A stretch of 64,000 bases of DNA from Stachybotrys elegans (GCA_020746835.1 JAGPNK010000001.1:1612001-1676000); one strand, 5' to 3'. Shown: positions 23,138-36,300, counted from the stretch's first letter. Notes: generated by a model not told the origin, from the letters alone. Made by a program: numbers and translations.

Positions 23138-25928
23138 TCTTGTTGCGTTTGCTTGTTTGTCTTGGTAGCTCGGCGCAACAAGCAACCTAAGTAGTTTAGT
23201 AGTATGTACTTTGGGCAAGGAAAGAAGGAGAAAAAGGTACTTGGGCAGGGCTAATGCATGCACTGACGCGCGCGGAAGGTAGGCTCGGCTCGGCCAGGGT
23301 GCAGAGCCGCGATTTGCATGTACCTGGCATGATCCTAGTCCTTCCCCCCTTCCGTCCATCCATCCATCAACTAAATCCCGATGCTACCTCATCTTCCGCT
23401 CCCAACATCCTACGAGTATCCATCCATCCCGATGGGCCCTTTCACATGCCATAATGCGCACGTCTGCGCATGCAATACCTAGTAGGCGGCGGAGATTAGC
23501 AGGCAGCGAAAAGGCATACTGGTCGGTCGGTGTAGGAGTGAAGGAGGAAGGACCCATGAACTCACAAGTACTTGCCTATGTATACACACCCCGGCAAGTA
23601 CAACTGCCTCCTGTTGGGTTCTGTAAGGCAGGTAGCGCCCCCCACCAAACAAGAGGTGGGAAAAAAGGAATATATAAAATAAAATAAAAACCTTGATCAC
23701 CAATGCACGTGTCCTGTTTCACTCCCGTCCTTCTTCCGGTCAGAAGCTGCTTGCTTGGCCGCTGATCACCGAGATCTGTACTCCATGAGAAAAAGGACCA
23801 AGGTCAATATCTCCTAGAATACCATCACCCGTGTCTTGCCCGCTGCAGCGCCGCCAGATCAGGCCTCGAGGGAGAGAAACAAGGACAAGGACTGGGGGGT
23901 GTAGGCCAAGTAAGCGGCAGAGATGCTCTGCCTTGGAACTTGGGAGGGGGTGTGGGAGGAGACGGCGAACCACAGAGCGAGGAAGCCGATGGACGTCTTG
24001 GACCAGCCCGCGAGCATCGAGGGGGAACCTTGCACCAGTGTCTCGAAACGCCCAGACGCAGGCGTAGGAGGCGGGAGTGTGAATGATGGCCTTCCCAAAC
24101 ATATCACGGTGCACCGAGACCCAGGATCATCGACGGCGGCCAATGCCAGTGCGAAACAGCTCCATACGAGTCTGCCAGGCCCAGAGAGCAGCATCACAAT
24201 GGGGGAGAGATCGGCACCACGCAGGCAAGCTGAACCATGCCGTGTAGCCAAGTTGGCCTTGGGTGAGCATGCATGCGACCGAGAGCGAGCAAACATGCAA
24301 AGCAAATGCACAAGGTACGACACCTCAGCATACTAGTACCTACTACTGACCAGGTACGAATACACCCTGGCCTCTGGTTACAATGCAGCCGCTTAGACAA
24401 TGGTGATATGCCCACCGAGAGCTGCTCTGGAGCCACGTCTCACAGCAAGCAATCCAAGCAACCAGACCAACCCCCCTTCCCAGCCTTCCAACCCAGCCCT
24501 GTTCCTAGCGCCCTGCCGCTGTTGCTGCTCTCCTACCACCGCCCTCAGGGCGCTCAGCTAGCCGGCCGGCCCTCATTTGAGACAGGAAGGGAAAGGGTCT
24601 TCGAACCCTGGCAGCCGCTCTTCTCGCGGTGCTAGCTCCGTATCAGTGCTTGAAAGTGTCGGGTTCCCTGTCTTGCTGACCTCTGGGGCCTACCACGACT
24701 TGGCGCTGACACGCAGATTCCCCCGGCGTCAGTTCACTACCCATCTGGTTGGCTGGCCCAGGTAGTTTTTGTAGGACCATCTGACAGACCTATCATCGCT
24801 AGGAGGGCTGTTCCGCTGGCCGGACCCAACGACGACCACCTGAGTGGCCACGAGTTGACGCAGCCTCCTCGGAGCTCAGAAGTGCCGCCACGACGTGTGA
24901 GGCGCCGCGGCACTGCGGATTCGCTGTGGCGGCGCATCGCAAACAATGTCCGGGGCCATAGCGGGCAAGACTGCTAGTTCCGGTATTCCCGTCGGACGTC
25001 CAGTGAGACGCGCATCTTTCTGTTGGGGGCGTCATCCTGGGAGCAAGGCCTGGAACCCACGCACGCCCGCACAACATACTATCTGACGGATCACATAACA
25101 GACACAAGGAAAACGCCTCAGGTAGGAAACCACACTCCCCCCCTCCCCCTCCCACGCATGATGTTCAAGAGCTGCTCAATAGTATCACCGGACAGCAGTG
25201 AACTTGCCTCTTTTGTCTTTTCTTGTTCTTGCTGTCTTTCTCTTACTCTTTGGTTTCCTCTATTCTTTGCTTCTCTCCTCTTACTAATCTCCTCTTGTCT
25301 CTTCTTTCTTCCTGATTGCTTTGATCTGCTTCAGCCCATGTGCGCAGGCCATGGGTATGTATTCACCGAAATCTCTGACGTATCTCGTGGAGGAGGGGAG
25401 GAGGGTGTGTGCATTATGCAGCAGCAGCAGGCAGGGCAGCAAGTCAGCCACTGGATACTCCACGAATCCGACTTCCGGGACTGACATTTGGATCGACACA
25501 TCGATTCTGTACTACAAAGAAGAATTTGCTTTACTAAGATGCGGCCTCGTGCGCCCCCACCACTTACTACCAGCCGTCACACCGCGTCATGAGGCTCCCG
25601 GCACGGCCCCCATTGGGAGAGAGCTCCCAGCGCGGTGTCTTGTGACGGGAGCAAGTAGGAGTCCAATAGCCGCTGTGGCTGGATCGGTGAAACGTGCCAC
25701 ACCCATTTGTTGCTGCACGGAAGGGCATCAGGAGCCAATGAGCAGCAGATGCAGTACCATGTATAAGCTTGTACTGCCTGGGAACTTGCTGCTCAGCTCC
25801 TGGTAGCTGCTTGTTCTCCTTCTCGTCCGGTCCTGGCCCATGTCCCAGAGACCAATGCGCACTCTCCTCTTGCTCGCTGATGCCTCTGAGAGGAAGATAC
25901 ACCCCTCCCCTCCCCTCCATCAATGATC

Positions 25929-27582
25929 TCATGATCTCCAAATTGCATCCGACATGGCTGCCACTGCGCCCATCTCTTGCGGATCGTGCACTCGGACCAC
26001 ATCCGTGCCTCCCTGGACAGCAGCCGCTACAGTGGCAGCGGTGCCCCATATCCTCTGAGAGGGCTCCGTCACACCCGTAATCTTGCCAATGAAGCCCTTG
26101 CGACTGGCTCCCATCAACCAGGGGAGACCCTCGAGCCCAGGCCATGATCTGAGCTCGTCGAGACGGCTAAGAATCTCAAGGTTTTGCTTGCCAGTCTTGG
26201 CGAATCCGATGCCTGGATCAAGGATGATGCGCCAGCGCCTGACGCCAGCTGCCTCGGCGGCCTCGACGCGAGACAGGAGCTCAGCGGCCACGGTAGGAAT
26301 GAGGCCATCGGGATACGAGGTAAGCTGTGCCATGTCACGAGGTGTGCCCCGCATGTGCATCAGGCAGATCGTTTTGCCCAGGCGTCCAGCCGTCTGGAGC
26401 ATGTCAGGATCCAGCGTGCCTGCCGAGACGTCGTTTATGACATCCGCCCCGTGGGAGATGGCTTGTTCAGCCACCGACGCACGGTAGGTGTCAACGCTGA
26501 TGACCATGTCGCGTGTTTCGGGCAGCGACCGTATCAGGTCGATGGCTGGGAGCACACGGGATGCCTCTTCTGCGGCAGAGACCTCTGGCCGGCCAGGGGC
26601 AGTCGACTGACCCCCAACGTCAATGATGGATGCGCCACTGGAGGCGATATGCCTGAGCGTTTTGGCCATGTTGTCCATGTTATGACGTCCACCATCCGAG
26701 AAAGAATCAGGGGTAACGTTCAGGATGGCCATGACCTGTGTCTTCTTTCCATGCGTGAGGGCCGTCAAAGGATCACCACGAGAAGACAAGGGCGTCAATG
26801 TCGAGAGCGGTTCTGCCACGGGCAGGTCGTTGAGATAATCCTGAACGAGCTTCCACGGCTTGGAAGAGTCTAGTGACTTGGAGGGTATCAGCCTGGAACC
26901 CATGAAGCGTCAGTAAACTGCCAAACAAGCCGGTCCATCTCAAGATTTGATCATGACATACTCAGCCAGGGGCCTCAGAACAAACTCGCGCTCCTTGATG
27001 CCGGCGTGCGGCAGCGTGAGCCTGTCGTTGTTGAACGTCTCATCACCGTACAAGAGGATATCGAGGTCAATGTTGCGAGGTCCCTTGTCGATGAGTTTCC
27101 GCCTGCCCATGTCGCGTTCAATGGCTTGCAGAGTATCCAAAAGCCCCAGCGGCTCAAGATCCGTCTCAACCTGCAAGGGCCTGTGAGTGAGAGGCCGGCC
27201 TCTGACCTGAACAAGCAGTGCGTACCTCGCATGCGCCATTGATGAAGCGATCCTGATCCTTGACATACATAGGCTCCGTCTCCCACAGACTACTCGTCCT
27301 CTTGACGCGAACCCCTCGGCGCTCCATCTCTGCGCAGGCCTTCTCGATCTCTGCGACGCGATCACCCAGGTTGCTCCCCAGCGCAATGTACGCCGTCTTC
27401 TTCCTGCTGGCGCCGCGGCAGCCACATCCCGAATGGCTCCTGGAATGCACCACGGGCAAGGCTGAACGTCGAGCGCTGGGGTATGTTGAGGCACGGGGTA
27501 CCGAGGCAGCAGGGACGAGACGCGACGTGGCGCCCAGCGATCTAGGCCCGCGTTGCATGAGATGAGCGAGAATGTGCGGCAT
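25929..27582 (-). CDS. Bifunctional HPPK-dihydropteroate synthase (folate synthesis)
   Basis: Three exons, 27582-27226, 27170-26962 and 26892-25929, with introns of 55 and 69 nt, encode 509 residues. The first half is 6-hydroxymethyl-7,8-dihydropterin pyrophosphokinase: YIALGSNLGDR, then RNIDLDILLYGD and HAGIKEREFVLRPLAE. The second half is dihydropteroate synthase: MAILNVTPDSFSDGG, IDVGGQSTAPG, ILDPGIGFAKTGKQN and GASRKGFIG, the pterin and pABA/sulfonamide-binding loops. Together they convert hydroxymethyldihydropterin and p-aminobenzoate to dihydropteroate. The yeast Fol1 protein carries an additional N-terminal dihydroneopterin aldolase domain; here it is replaced by about 60 Arg/Ser/Ala-rich residues that look like a mitochondrial presequence. 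The aldolase must be encoded elsewhere, if present. A start at the next ATG (27558) is also possible. Shares a divergent promoter with the nitronate monooxygenase gene. Confidence 0.95.
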
Positions 27583-28477
27583 CGCTACGGCGGGGCCAAG
27601 GCCATCAAGGGACAATTGGTTTTGTGCGTCACGGTCTACCGGTACGATGAGGCGGACATATCATGCTTTCGACAATCTGACGTTCCTGATTTTTCGATGG
27701 AGACTGCACCAAGGAGTGGGCCCCTCTCACCCTCCAGGTACATTACCTTGGTAGGCATATAAACGTTGTTCGGAAGTTTTTGCCTCCCCCGGCTCTCACG
27801 GAATCACAGAGGGACAGCATGCCAATGGGAAAAGAAAGAAAGAAAGAAAGAAAGAAAGAAGAAAAAACTAGAGAAAAACTTGGAGGAGTTCAGTTGCGGG
27901 CACGTGTCGTGCGAGGTTCAGCAGATGCTCAGTGGTGGACGGCTTTACCAGCTGGCTAGTGTGCGACTGACCTTAAGGTTGGAGGAATGAAGAAGTAAAT
28001 GGATGAATTGCGTCTAGGTAGTCAGCCAGACTCTGCGGTTCCATCGAGCAGAGGTTCGGTAACGAGTACACTGTCTCATCATGTCCGCCACAGCTCGAGC
28101 CAAGGTCCCTCTTCCCCCCATTTTCCTTCTCCAGGCCACGCTTTCCCTCGGCATCAAATCCACCCAGCATGCTCCTTCCCCAGATCCAGTAGGGTCCATC
28201 ACTGCGCTAGTCCGCATTAGGGCAGACCGGCGGATCCTACTCGTCGAGCCTCGGCATGTGCTCGTGATCTCTACTCACGTTTGAACCGAATCATCTTACT
28301 CTCTCCACGTCGCTCTTCAAAATCCCATCCCACATCATCTCGTCCACACCTCGCCCTTCTCACCCTTCTGCAGATATATTCAATCGCGGCCATCCTCTCT
28401 CGTGCCACCTCTTCTCTCTTTCGCCTTTACGTCGTCCGATCAATTTTCAGCCAGCGCGCCCAGTGATTCCAGACACA
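27583..28477. promoter_or_regulatory. Divergent promoter between folate gene and NMO
   Basis: This 895 bp region separates divergent start codons. It contains a (GAAA)n tract at about 27829-27862 and a pyrimidine-rich leader before the plus-strand gene (28300-28470). No individual factor site is claimed. Confidence 0.5.
27829..27862. repeat. (GAAA)n microsatellite
   Basis: About eight GAAA units inside the divergent promoter of the folate and nitronate monooxygenase genes. Confidence 0.9.
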
Positions 28478-29706
28478 ATGGCCTCCCCTCGTACGTCATC
28501 CTCCTCCCCCCTTCCCTTGCCTCGGCTCCGTCCTCGTCCTCCATGTTTGCATCTTTGCTAATCCGCTTTCTTCTGGCATGTAGAGAAGATCCGAACCCCC
28601 ATCACCGACTTGTTCGGCATCAAGCACCCCGTGCTGCTGGCCGGCATGAACGTCGCCGCAGGACCCAAGCTGGCTGCCGCCGTCTCCAACGCTGGCGGTC
28701 TCGGTGTCATTGGCGGCGTCGGATACACCCCCGAGATGCTGCGCGAGCAGATCGCCGAGCTCAAGAGCTTCCTCGTCGACAAGAATGCCCCCTTTGGCGT
28801 TGACCTGCTCCTGCCTCAGGTCGGTGGCAGTGCCCGCAAGACCAAGTTAGTACAGCCTGCGCTGCCATTGGGAACACGTGCTAACAGACGCCCGTTCCCA
28901 GCTACGATTACACAAAGGGCAAGCTCAATGAGCTCGTTGACATTGTCATCGAGTCCGGCTGCAAGCTCTTCGTCTCCGCCGTCGGTGTGCCCACCAAGGC
29001 CGTCGTCGACAAGCTTCATGCTGCCGGCATCGTCTACATGAACATGGTTGGCCACGTCAAGCACGTCCAGAAGTGCATCGACCTCGGCGTCGACGTCATT
29101 TGCGCCCAAGGCGGCGAGGGTGGCGGACACACTGGCGATATCCCCACCACTGTCCTCATCCCCGCCTGCGTGGAGATCTGCTCAAAGGCCAAGTCTCCCC
29201 TGACCGGCGGACCCGTCCAGGTTATCGCCGCTGGAGGTATTCACAACGGCCAGCTGCTCGCCGCTGCGCTCATGATGGGCGCTGGCGCTGTCTGGGTTGG
29301 CACCCGCTTCATCCTGACCGAGGAGGCTGGCGCTCCCAAGGCCCACAAGGAGGCTGTCCGCACCGCAGGCCACGACGACAACATCCGCACCATCATCTTC
29401 ACTGGACGCCCAATGCGCGTCCGCAACAACGACTACATCAACGACTGGGAGGTCAACCGCCAGCAGGAGATGAAGGAGCTTGCCGCAAAGGGCACCATCC
29501 CCTACGAGGCCGATCTTGACAAGATCATGAACGCAGAGACCGAGGATGAGGACGAGGACCCTCTCGACAAGTTCCGTCCTTTCCTCATGGGCAAGTGCGC
29601 AGCAGTTGTCAACGAGGAGAAGTCTGCCAAGGCTGTCGTCGACGAGTTCGTCAACGACGCCGTAACAGCGCTCCAGAAAGGTAACAAGATGGTTGCAAAG
29701 CTGTAG
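28478..29706 (+). CDS. Nitronate monooxygenase family flavoprotein
   Basis: Three exons, 28478-28490 (only 13 nt), 28584-28845 and 28902-29706, encode 359 residues. Introns use GTACGT...GTAG and GTTAGT with a GCTAAC branch and CCCAG. The protein begins MASPQKIRTPITDLFGIKHP and shows the FMN TIM-barrel motifs of the former 2-nitropropane dioxygenase family: NAGGLGVIGG, the AQGGEGGGHTGD segment with the His of the GGH motif, and AAGGIHNGQ plus GAGAVWVGTRF for FMN phosphate binding. Family members oxidise alkyl nitronates such as propionate 3-nitronate to carbonyl compounds and nitrite, detoxifying them. An acidic patch (ETEDEDEDPLD) precedes the C-terminus. Without the 13 nt exon there is no ATG near the conserved N-terminus, which supports that exon. 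It converges on GLO3. Confidence 0.93.
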
Positions 29707-30316
29707 AGGATAGCGTCTGTGTTTCCCTGCTCCAGACGTATAACGAACTTGTATGATGGATGCTCTCTGTACCCCTTTATCTCTCTCGCATATATTGGAA
29801 AGCGGTTGAAGGAGTTAGTTTGATGTGTAGGCAATCAAATTTCTGTATTCTCCCTGTCTTACCCGATCTGCACTCGGTGAAAGAAAACTCGCAATGGGGA
29901 TGTATGTAGTAGAAAACAAAGTCATGTCTATTGAACGTCATTGCTACACAAACATCAACAAAAAAAAACATCCCCTCCAACGACCTGATTGTACCTCCGC
30001 AAGGCTCCTAGGCCCTACAATTAAACAACCTCCTTTGCTCTCGGAGAGCGCCCCTGTGTTCCATGGTTCGTGTGGCGAGTGTGGTTGTGGTCCAACAAAC
30101 CCCTGTGTTGCCTGCCGCCTTTTCCCTTGCCGTCATGCGTATTCCTCCCTGTGCCAGTCGCCTTGTAATGTGAAAGAGGGAAAGAACAACAAAAGAAGAG
30201 CGATACGTGGGAAGACTTTTCATGTCGACGTCGAGCCACTCATTTGAATCAATCCACCCGGCCCCCTCCCCCTCCTTGTTCATCATTTTATGCGTTACTG
30301 TCCCGGAAAGGATCGC
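29707..30316. other. Intergenic between convergent NMO and GLO3
   Basis: This 610 bp stretch holds the two 3' UTRs; nothing else is seen. Confidence 0.6.
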
Positions 30317-32008
30317 TCAGCTGGCGAGGTACGCGCGGATGGCGCCCTGGAGTCGCTGGGCTCCTTCGCCAAGGGCAGACGTTAGGTTGTCGAGATCGTC
30401 ACCCGCAGTGATGCCGAACTTGCGGACAAAGTCCTTGGCTGCGGACTCGAGATCGCCGTACTCCTCGTCGACCTCCTCCTCGGGACGTCCAAAGTAGGCG
30501 TTGGACGAGATAGCAGTGGCGCCCTCGAAGCCCTGTAGTCTGGTCTTGGCCTCGGCCTGGGCATTGGGGTCGAATGCTCCCTTGCCAAAGTACTCGTCTG
30601 AGGAGATTCCCTTCTGGTTGCCGAACTTGGATCTGGCAAAGTTATCCGACTCATCTGTGCCAACAGTCAGTTGAATAAAACCTTGTTGGGGAAGTAGGTG
30701 CGCTCAAACATACCCTCGACAGCGGCCTTGACAGGACCAACCGAGCCAAAGCCACCAGCGTTCTTCTTGGCAGGGGCTGCGGCCTTGGCACCGCCGACTT
30801 GACCGAAACCAAGGCGTCCGAGGCCCATACCCAGTCTCTCGACCTCGGCGTTGGACTTCTGGCGCGTGTGCGAGCTGGCGCTGGCTCGGGGCGGGCTAAC
30901 AGGCGTAGGAGACAGGATGGGAGCGGCACCGGAGTCCTTTGCCGTGGGGGCATCCTCGGCTTCAGGGTCGTAGCCAAGCTTTGCAATGCGGTCGGCCTCT
31001 TCCTTTGCCTTCTTCTCAGCCTCGTCAAAGTCGATCAGATCAGCCGTGACCTTCTTGGCTCCCAGCTTGGGGGCCTTCTTGGCCCCGAGCACGTTGGTCT
31101 TGCGCGCGCCACCAGTGGTGGCCGTCTTGCGCAGGGCGGCAGAGGTCGTGATGCGGCTGGCGGCGGGCTTGGACTCGCCCGAGTCGGTCTTGGACAGAGG
31201 AGATGCCGAGCGGTTGATGTCCTTGCCATTGCCGGCGTTGAGGAATGGAGACGGCGTCCGTCCCATGACGGGAGGCGTGGCGGTTCGCGAGACGGGAGGC
31301 GTGGGCTTCTTGATGGCGGGCTTGTCCCACGATGAGAAGAAATCATCCTCGGGCTCTCCAGCGGGCGTGGCCGAGCCCTCGGTGTCGACTCCATCGGTGA
31401 TGACGACTTCCTCGGGATACCTGGGGGGCAGTGTAAGCTTTCTGATGGCGGAGACTAGCAGCGTAAGGGGAGGAGGCATATCTCCACTCACTCGGCAGCG
31501 TCCCTGGCAGCGCGCCGCTTCAGCTCCTCCTTGTACTTGGTGGCAACGCTGGACTGGTATTTGGTCTTGGGGTCCTTGCTGTTGAGGGCAGCGGTGCCGC
31601 CGTTTTGCTGGAAGAACTTGGTCGCAGACTCATTTCCACCAACCTTCATTACTCGGAGCTGGTCCCATTGCCACTCTGGACCAGTTGGTTAGACATCAGA
31701 TCAGGATGAGAAGGCATTGGTGAGCATACGATCGAGGTTCGTGGATCGAACAAAGGAGATGTGGACACCCAGATTGCGGTGATTGGATGAGCAGTCCAGG
31801 CAGAGGTAGATACCGAAGGGGACAGATGTCCATGTCGGGTACTTCTGACCGCAGTCGAAGCAAATCTGGAGGAGGGAATCGCGCGTCAGTCCGGATTCAG
31901 ATCCAAGAGCAGAGGAAGCTCGGCCGCAAATACCTTATTGGCCTGCTTGGTCTTGAGCTTCTCGAAGATCTTCAGCGACTGCTGCTTGCTTGCGAGGGCG
32001 CCACTCAT
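30317..32008 (-). CDS. GLO3: ADP-ribosylation factor GTPase-activating protein Glo3
   Basis: Five exons on the minus strand, 32008-31934, 31865-31730, 31675-31492, 31420-30714 and 30654-30317, encode 479 residues. The ArfGAP zinc finger spans the first two exons with the spacing C27-X2-C30-X16-C47-X2-C50, followed by [14 protein letters not shown] containing the catalytic Arg-55. The middle is a low-complexity Ala/Lys/Ser/Pro region with the Glo3-type basic and [21 protein letters not shown] segments. The C-terminus has the repeated [16 protein letters not shown] motifs that are the hallmark of the Glo3/ArfGAP2/3 subgroup. It stimulates GTP hydrolysis on Arf1 during COPI vesicle formation at the Golgi. 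All four splice junctions keep frame. Divergent from TIM21, 426 bp apart. Confidence 0.96.
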
Positions 32009-32434
32009 CTTGGGCGGGCAGAGGGGGGTACGGCGGCTGGTTTGGTAGACGACGAAGGCTCGGGCGGTCTGTGGAGGAGAGAAAGCGGTGCTTCCCCGGC
32101 GCTGCCTCGCGGGAACAATGTGTCGCGACTGGGTGAAGGTTGGAGGTTCGTCGTCGGGATATTCAGGAGACACATTCAAGAGGCAGGTCGAGGTGGGCGA
32201 TTTGGTAAAGTGGCATATCGGAATGTGCGCTAAACCATATTCATGCTAGATCAATTCTCACCCCACATTTGCCCGTTCTGCCCAAGGCGGTCAAGGGTCT
32301 CGAGATCCGTCGTTAGCAAAGAGCTGCTCCAGAGCTAACAAGGCAGGAAGGAAGATCATTTCCATCCCATCTCTTCTGTCGCCTCTACGCTCGTCTTCCT
32401 CGTTCCAAGGGATGATGGAAGCTTGCGACCCGCC
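32009..32434. promoter_or_regulatory. Divergent promoter between GLO3 and TIM21
   Basis: The 426 bp between opposite start codons must serve both genes. No specific element is identified. Confidence 0.5.
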
Positions 32435-33318
32435 ATGATGAAGATAACAAGCCCCATTGCCGCATTGCGGCCCGCAGCATCCCTCCTTCCAGCCATTCCA
32501 ACACGATCCATCGCATGTCCGAGAACCTACGCAACACAGAACGGCCTTGGTTCAAGCCCTGCGCCGGGGCCGAGACGACGCACGGTGACGCCCTTCAACG
32601 ACGATGGCTACGTCGCCTGGAAAGACTTGTCCGTCGGCGAGAAGGCTGCTAGAGCGACCCAGCAGAGCTTCAACTTTGGCCTGGTGATGGTCGGCCTGGT
32701 CCTCACGGTAAGGCAGCTTCATACGTCGTGCTCGAGCCCTGATGGCCATGGCTTACGTTGAGTTTCTCCTCCTAGGGCGGCGTTGGCTATTTCCTCTGGA
32801 CCGACGTCTTTTCTCCCGACAGCAAGACGGCTCAGTTCAACCGCGCAGTCGACAGGATCAAGTCGGACCCTCGCTGCCTAGAGATCCTCGGCGAGCCGAA
32901 GACGATCCTCGCCCACGGCGAAGAGACATATAACAAGTGGCGGAGGGCGCGTCCGGTCTCGTGAGTACACTGTACCATCAGGCGCATCGGCTTAACTAAC
33001 CTTGCTCCAGCTCTAGCGAGACTGTCGATGGCCAAGGCAATTCCCACCTGCTGATGCACTTTCACGTATGTCCCACAAGTAATCCCCGGTGCATTGTGTT
33101 TCTCTCAAGCGCTGATACGGGCGCAGGTCGACAGCAAATCCGCCAGGGGCGTCGCACGCATTCACATGATTAAGAGGAGAGACGAGAGCCACTATGAGTA
33201 CAAGTACTTTTACGTCGACATCAAAGGTCACGACAGGATTGTTCTAGAGAATGCCGATGCGTCGGGCTCCGGCTCTGGCAGGAAGCAGCTCAATCTCTTT
33301 GGTGTGAAATGGGGTTGA
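32435..33318 (+). CDS. TIM21: Mitochondrial import inner membrane translocase subunit Tim21
   Basis: Four exons, 32435-32707, 32776-32960, 33011-33065 and 33127-33318, encode 234 residues. The first 35 residues (Arg/Ala/Ser-rich, no acidic residue) are a mitochondrial presequence. One transmembrane helix lies at about 80-99 (FGLVMVGLVLT then GGVGYFLW, split by the first intron). The intermembrane-space domain follows, with NRAVDRIKSDPRC, GEPKTILAHGEE, the HFHVDSKSARGVARIHM core and the final strands RIVLENAD and LNLFGVKWG. Tim21 links the TOM complex and respiratory chain to the TIM23 translocase. The small third exon (55 nt) is required to connect the strands. The first of two adjacent ATG codons is taken as start; the second would remove one residue only. 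Confidence 0.95.
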
Positions 33319-36300
33319 GCCGAACAGCCCTAAAAGCAGCGGTCAGCAGGGGATGTCATCATCGCTGCAAGGCTGCAGAGGCTATTGACCTGATTTCGCA
33401 GCTGTACTGCCCTGACGGTCCTGTATCATATGTACATTTATCGTGGTAGGAATGGGATTGGGCGTGCTTTGGGGGGCTTGGGCTGGGAGATGGTCACAAT
33501 CAGACCACTGCTGAGTTATGTTCGGCTTAGGGCGTACATCGTATTGGGGCTCGACGTCTGGTTGCCAAAATTGTGGCACAAGCCATATCGTGTGTTTTAT
33601 GATCGAGAACCCCTCCAGGATCGTCATCTCTTGTGTTGTGTCAAACATGGTGTTCTTAGAGAAGGTGTGGTAATAACTGGCACAAGCTGACATCCTTCGC
33701 CAATTCATCCACGACGTGTGACCGGCCGGTTCCTTAGTTTCGGTCACGAGAGTATGGTGTCAGTATAATGATACTCATGGATTCCCGAGACCTCATCCTC
33801 TGCGCCAGCGGCCGCCCTTGGATCATTCATACCTGCTTTGAGCAACATTGCATCAGCCCAGTATCTCAATCTCTGCTTTCGTTGTTGATTGACAGCGAAG
33901 GTTGGGAAATAACAGCGGGCAAGGGCAGCATTTCTTATTGAAAACTCAATTGCGGCAAATATGAGGCGCGACGACTGTTCGCTTGATTCGGGGTTTGCAC
34001 ACGTTTCGTTGTCACTACTGTTGACGATGTGATCCGAGACCCATCAGCAACAATATTCTTCACGTGGCACCACTATCATGGGACATCAGTAGAGATAATG
34101 TGCCTTTTACGTCCTTGTCTTTTCCAGGCCTTGCTGTTATCCGGTATCACCGCAACTATACTACATCTCCCAGCTTCCCCAGCTTTCGACATCGCCGTCT
34201 GCCTTGTCTTCCCGAATATTACATGAACGCCAGTCATATAGAGAAGCGCCATAATCGGGTGCATGGTGCAGCAAAAACTCAAGGCAGTATGGGGTCGCTT
34301 GAGTGCCATGTGAGTGTGACAGGTATGTGGTCCATCATGTTGGTTCGATCACGCAGCTCAGGAGCAATCGATGCCAAGAAAAGTGACGTTGAGTTTGACT
34401 TGTGATCAGGTATCTCATCCATGCTCAAGCTGCTTCAGTAAATAACCCGTAAGTTATTCAAGCGTGATAGAAAAGCCTCACTTACAATGTGTACAGTCAC
34501 AGAGGCGCAAGCCTTGAGGATGGGTAGATCCGCGAGGCATTTACATCCATGAGCAACAGTGCAGACTGGTGCTTTGGAGTTCACCAACATGCACACCTTT
34601 CTCTCCTGCAAAGACCCAGAAACTGGTTGTCTTCCTGGCCTTGGAACGCGAGTCTACGGCTTGCTATTGTGCTGTTTACGGCTGGAGGCCTCCGCGTCTG
34701 CTTCACGTAGGCTATGGCGCACCTACGGGCAAATGGGAAGCGCAATGTCCAATGATAGAACCAGTGGGGTTATCTCGATGTGTCGACGACGACAAGGCTC
34801 GTGAGACAGTCTGGGACATCCCAACATGTGGCCACTGGTACCTTGCGCATCCGTCCTTCAATGCCGAAGCGACACAATACCAACTCCACAGCAACCAGCA
34901 AAAGAAGGCGTTGGTTATCAACGCCTGAGACGAGTGAACACATGGCACAATTCCCATGCCATTACACCAGATCATTGCCAGCCATATAGAGATCGCTCTA
35001 GGCTAAGAGCCGTCGGCGCTGCCCACAACCGACCAGATGTGTTTTATTCGCACACCCTTTGCTGCAGCTCCTCAAGTGGGTTCTGGTAAAGTCTTCTATC
35101 TGGCCTGCAAAGTGCAAGTTACGGGTGGTGAGCTGGATGCTCAGTGGTGGTCCTATCCCGTTGTACAAAATATCATCCATATGCCTCGGTGGGTAACAGC
35201 GAGCTGCGATAGATACCTCCGTGCATGGCGATGAAACTCACAGGGGCGTCGTGAGAGCTCGTTTGGGGACAGTCCAGAAGTCATAGGCCAAGGGACCGGC
35301 TCACCAAAAGCGACAGATGTACCATGCGAGTTGAGTGACTTCTGAAGATATCGAAGCCCTTGTATCAGATACCCGGATGGCTTGGTGTTGCAGATGCTCG
35401 CACCTTGCCATTTTCGTATGGATTGTCGTGGAGGATGGGCTGTCCCGATGTCTTATCATGGATGGGTGAGGCGACGGTCTTTCTGAGCCTGGCTTTGTCC
35501 TCTCCCTCTTCCTCTTCCACATGGAGGAATCGAGTGTCGTCTCCCGCTGGCGGGCCGATATTCCAGGCCATGTCCACTTTGGGGTTGGTTATGCAGGCTC
35601 CTGACAAGGCATGGGGGCCTTGCTGCAAGCCAGGTGCACGACTAGGGTGTGATGGGGGAAACCTCTCCGGCGTTGCCACTGCCAAGCTCCGCTTCAAGCG
35701 CTCTGCATCTTGACCGGCGTCGGACAGGCTGCTCGATAGAGCGCAGCAGTACTTATGGTGTCTGGCAGTTGCGACGCCGAGTTTGAGCAGCAGGTGAATA
35801 AATGAATGATCATGCGCAGCACACGCAGGCTCGGAGTCGTGGGCGGAGTAGCACTCGGCTCTTTGGGGGCTTGGATATATTGGCATGCATCGGCAGTTTT
35901 TGTTGGAGTAGCTTACTGGGCCGGTGAGGCGCGCGCATCGTCGGCTTGTAGCACACGCCCTGTCGATCATTGCCATTCTGTCAACGAGTTTGTCCCAAGT
36001 GACTATGCATTTCCCTTCCAAGTGGATAGCATCACTAAGACGTAGATCATGGCAAGGGATAGGCTGCTGGGAGCCAACCGGAACCCAGCTTCCCATGCCG
36101 TAAAAACACCCGTACAGTCACTCCCTCAAGAACGATGGAGGCACGAATTGAGCGATTTGGCCCTTCGACACCCGGACAGCATCAACTGCACAGCTTATCC
36201 GAAGACCGATCCATCTCCACCCCGAATAAGGAAGCGTGCTGTTCCGATTGATGGATTTTTACCTGGAACCCTGTCGTCGCTTGTAAACAGCCCCTTGGAC

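Larger units (their letters stand above)
21439..25928. other. 4.5 kb between convergent genes, microsatellites
   Basis: No gene seen. It lies between the 3' ends of the NDT80-family gene and the folate gene. It contains a 13 bp tandem duplication at 22815-22840, an (AAT)n tract and a (CT)n tract, and a purine/pyrimidine-biased stretch at 25100-25320. Frames here are short, overlapping and without motifs. Confidence 0.5.

Noticed and set aside
35365..36096. 243-codon minus-strand frame
   Set aside because: No domain, mixed composition, no splice partners; likely chance.
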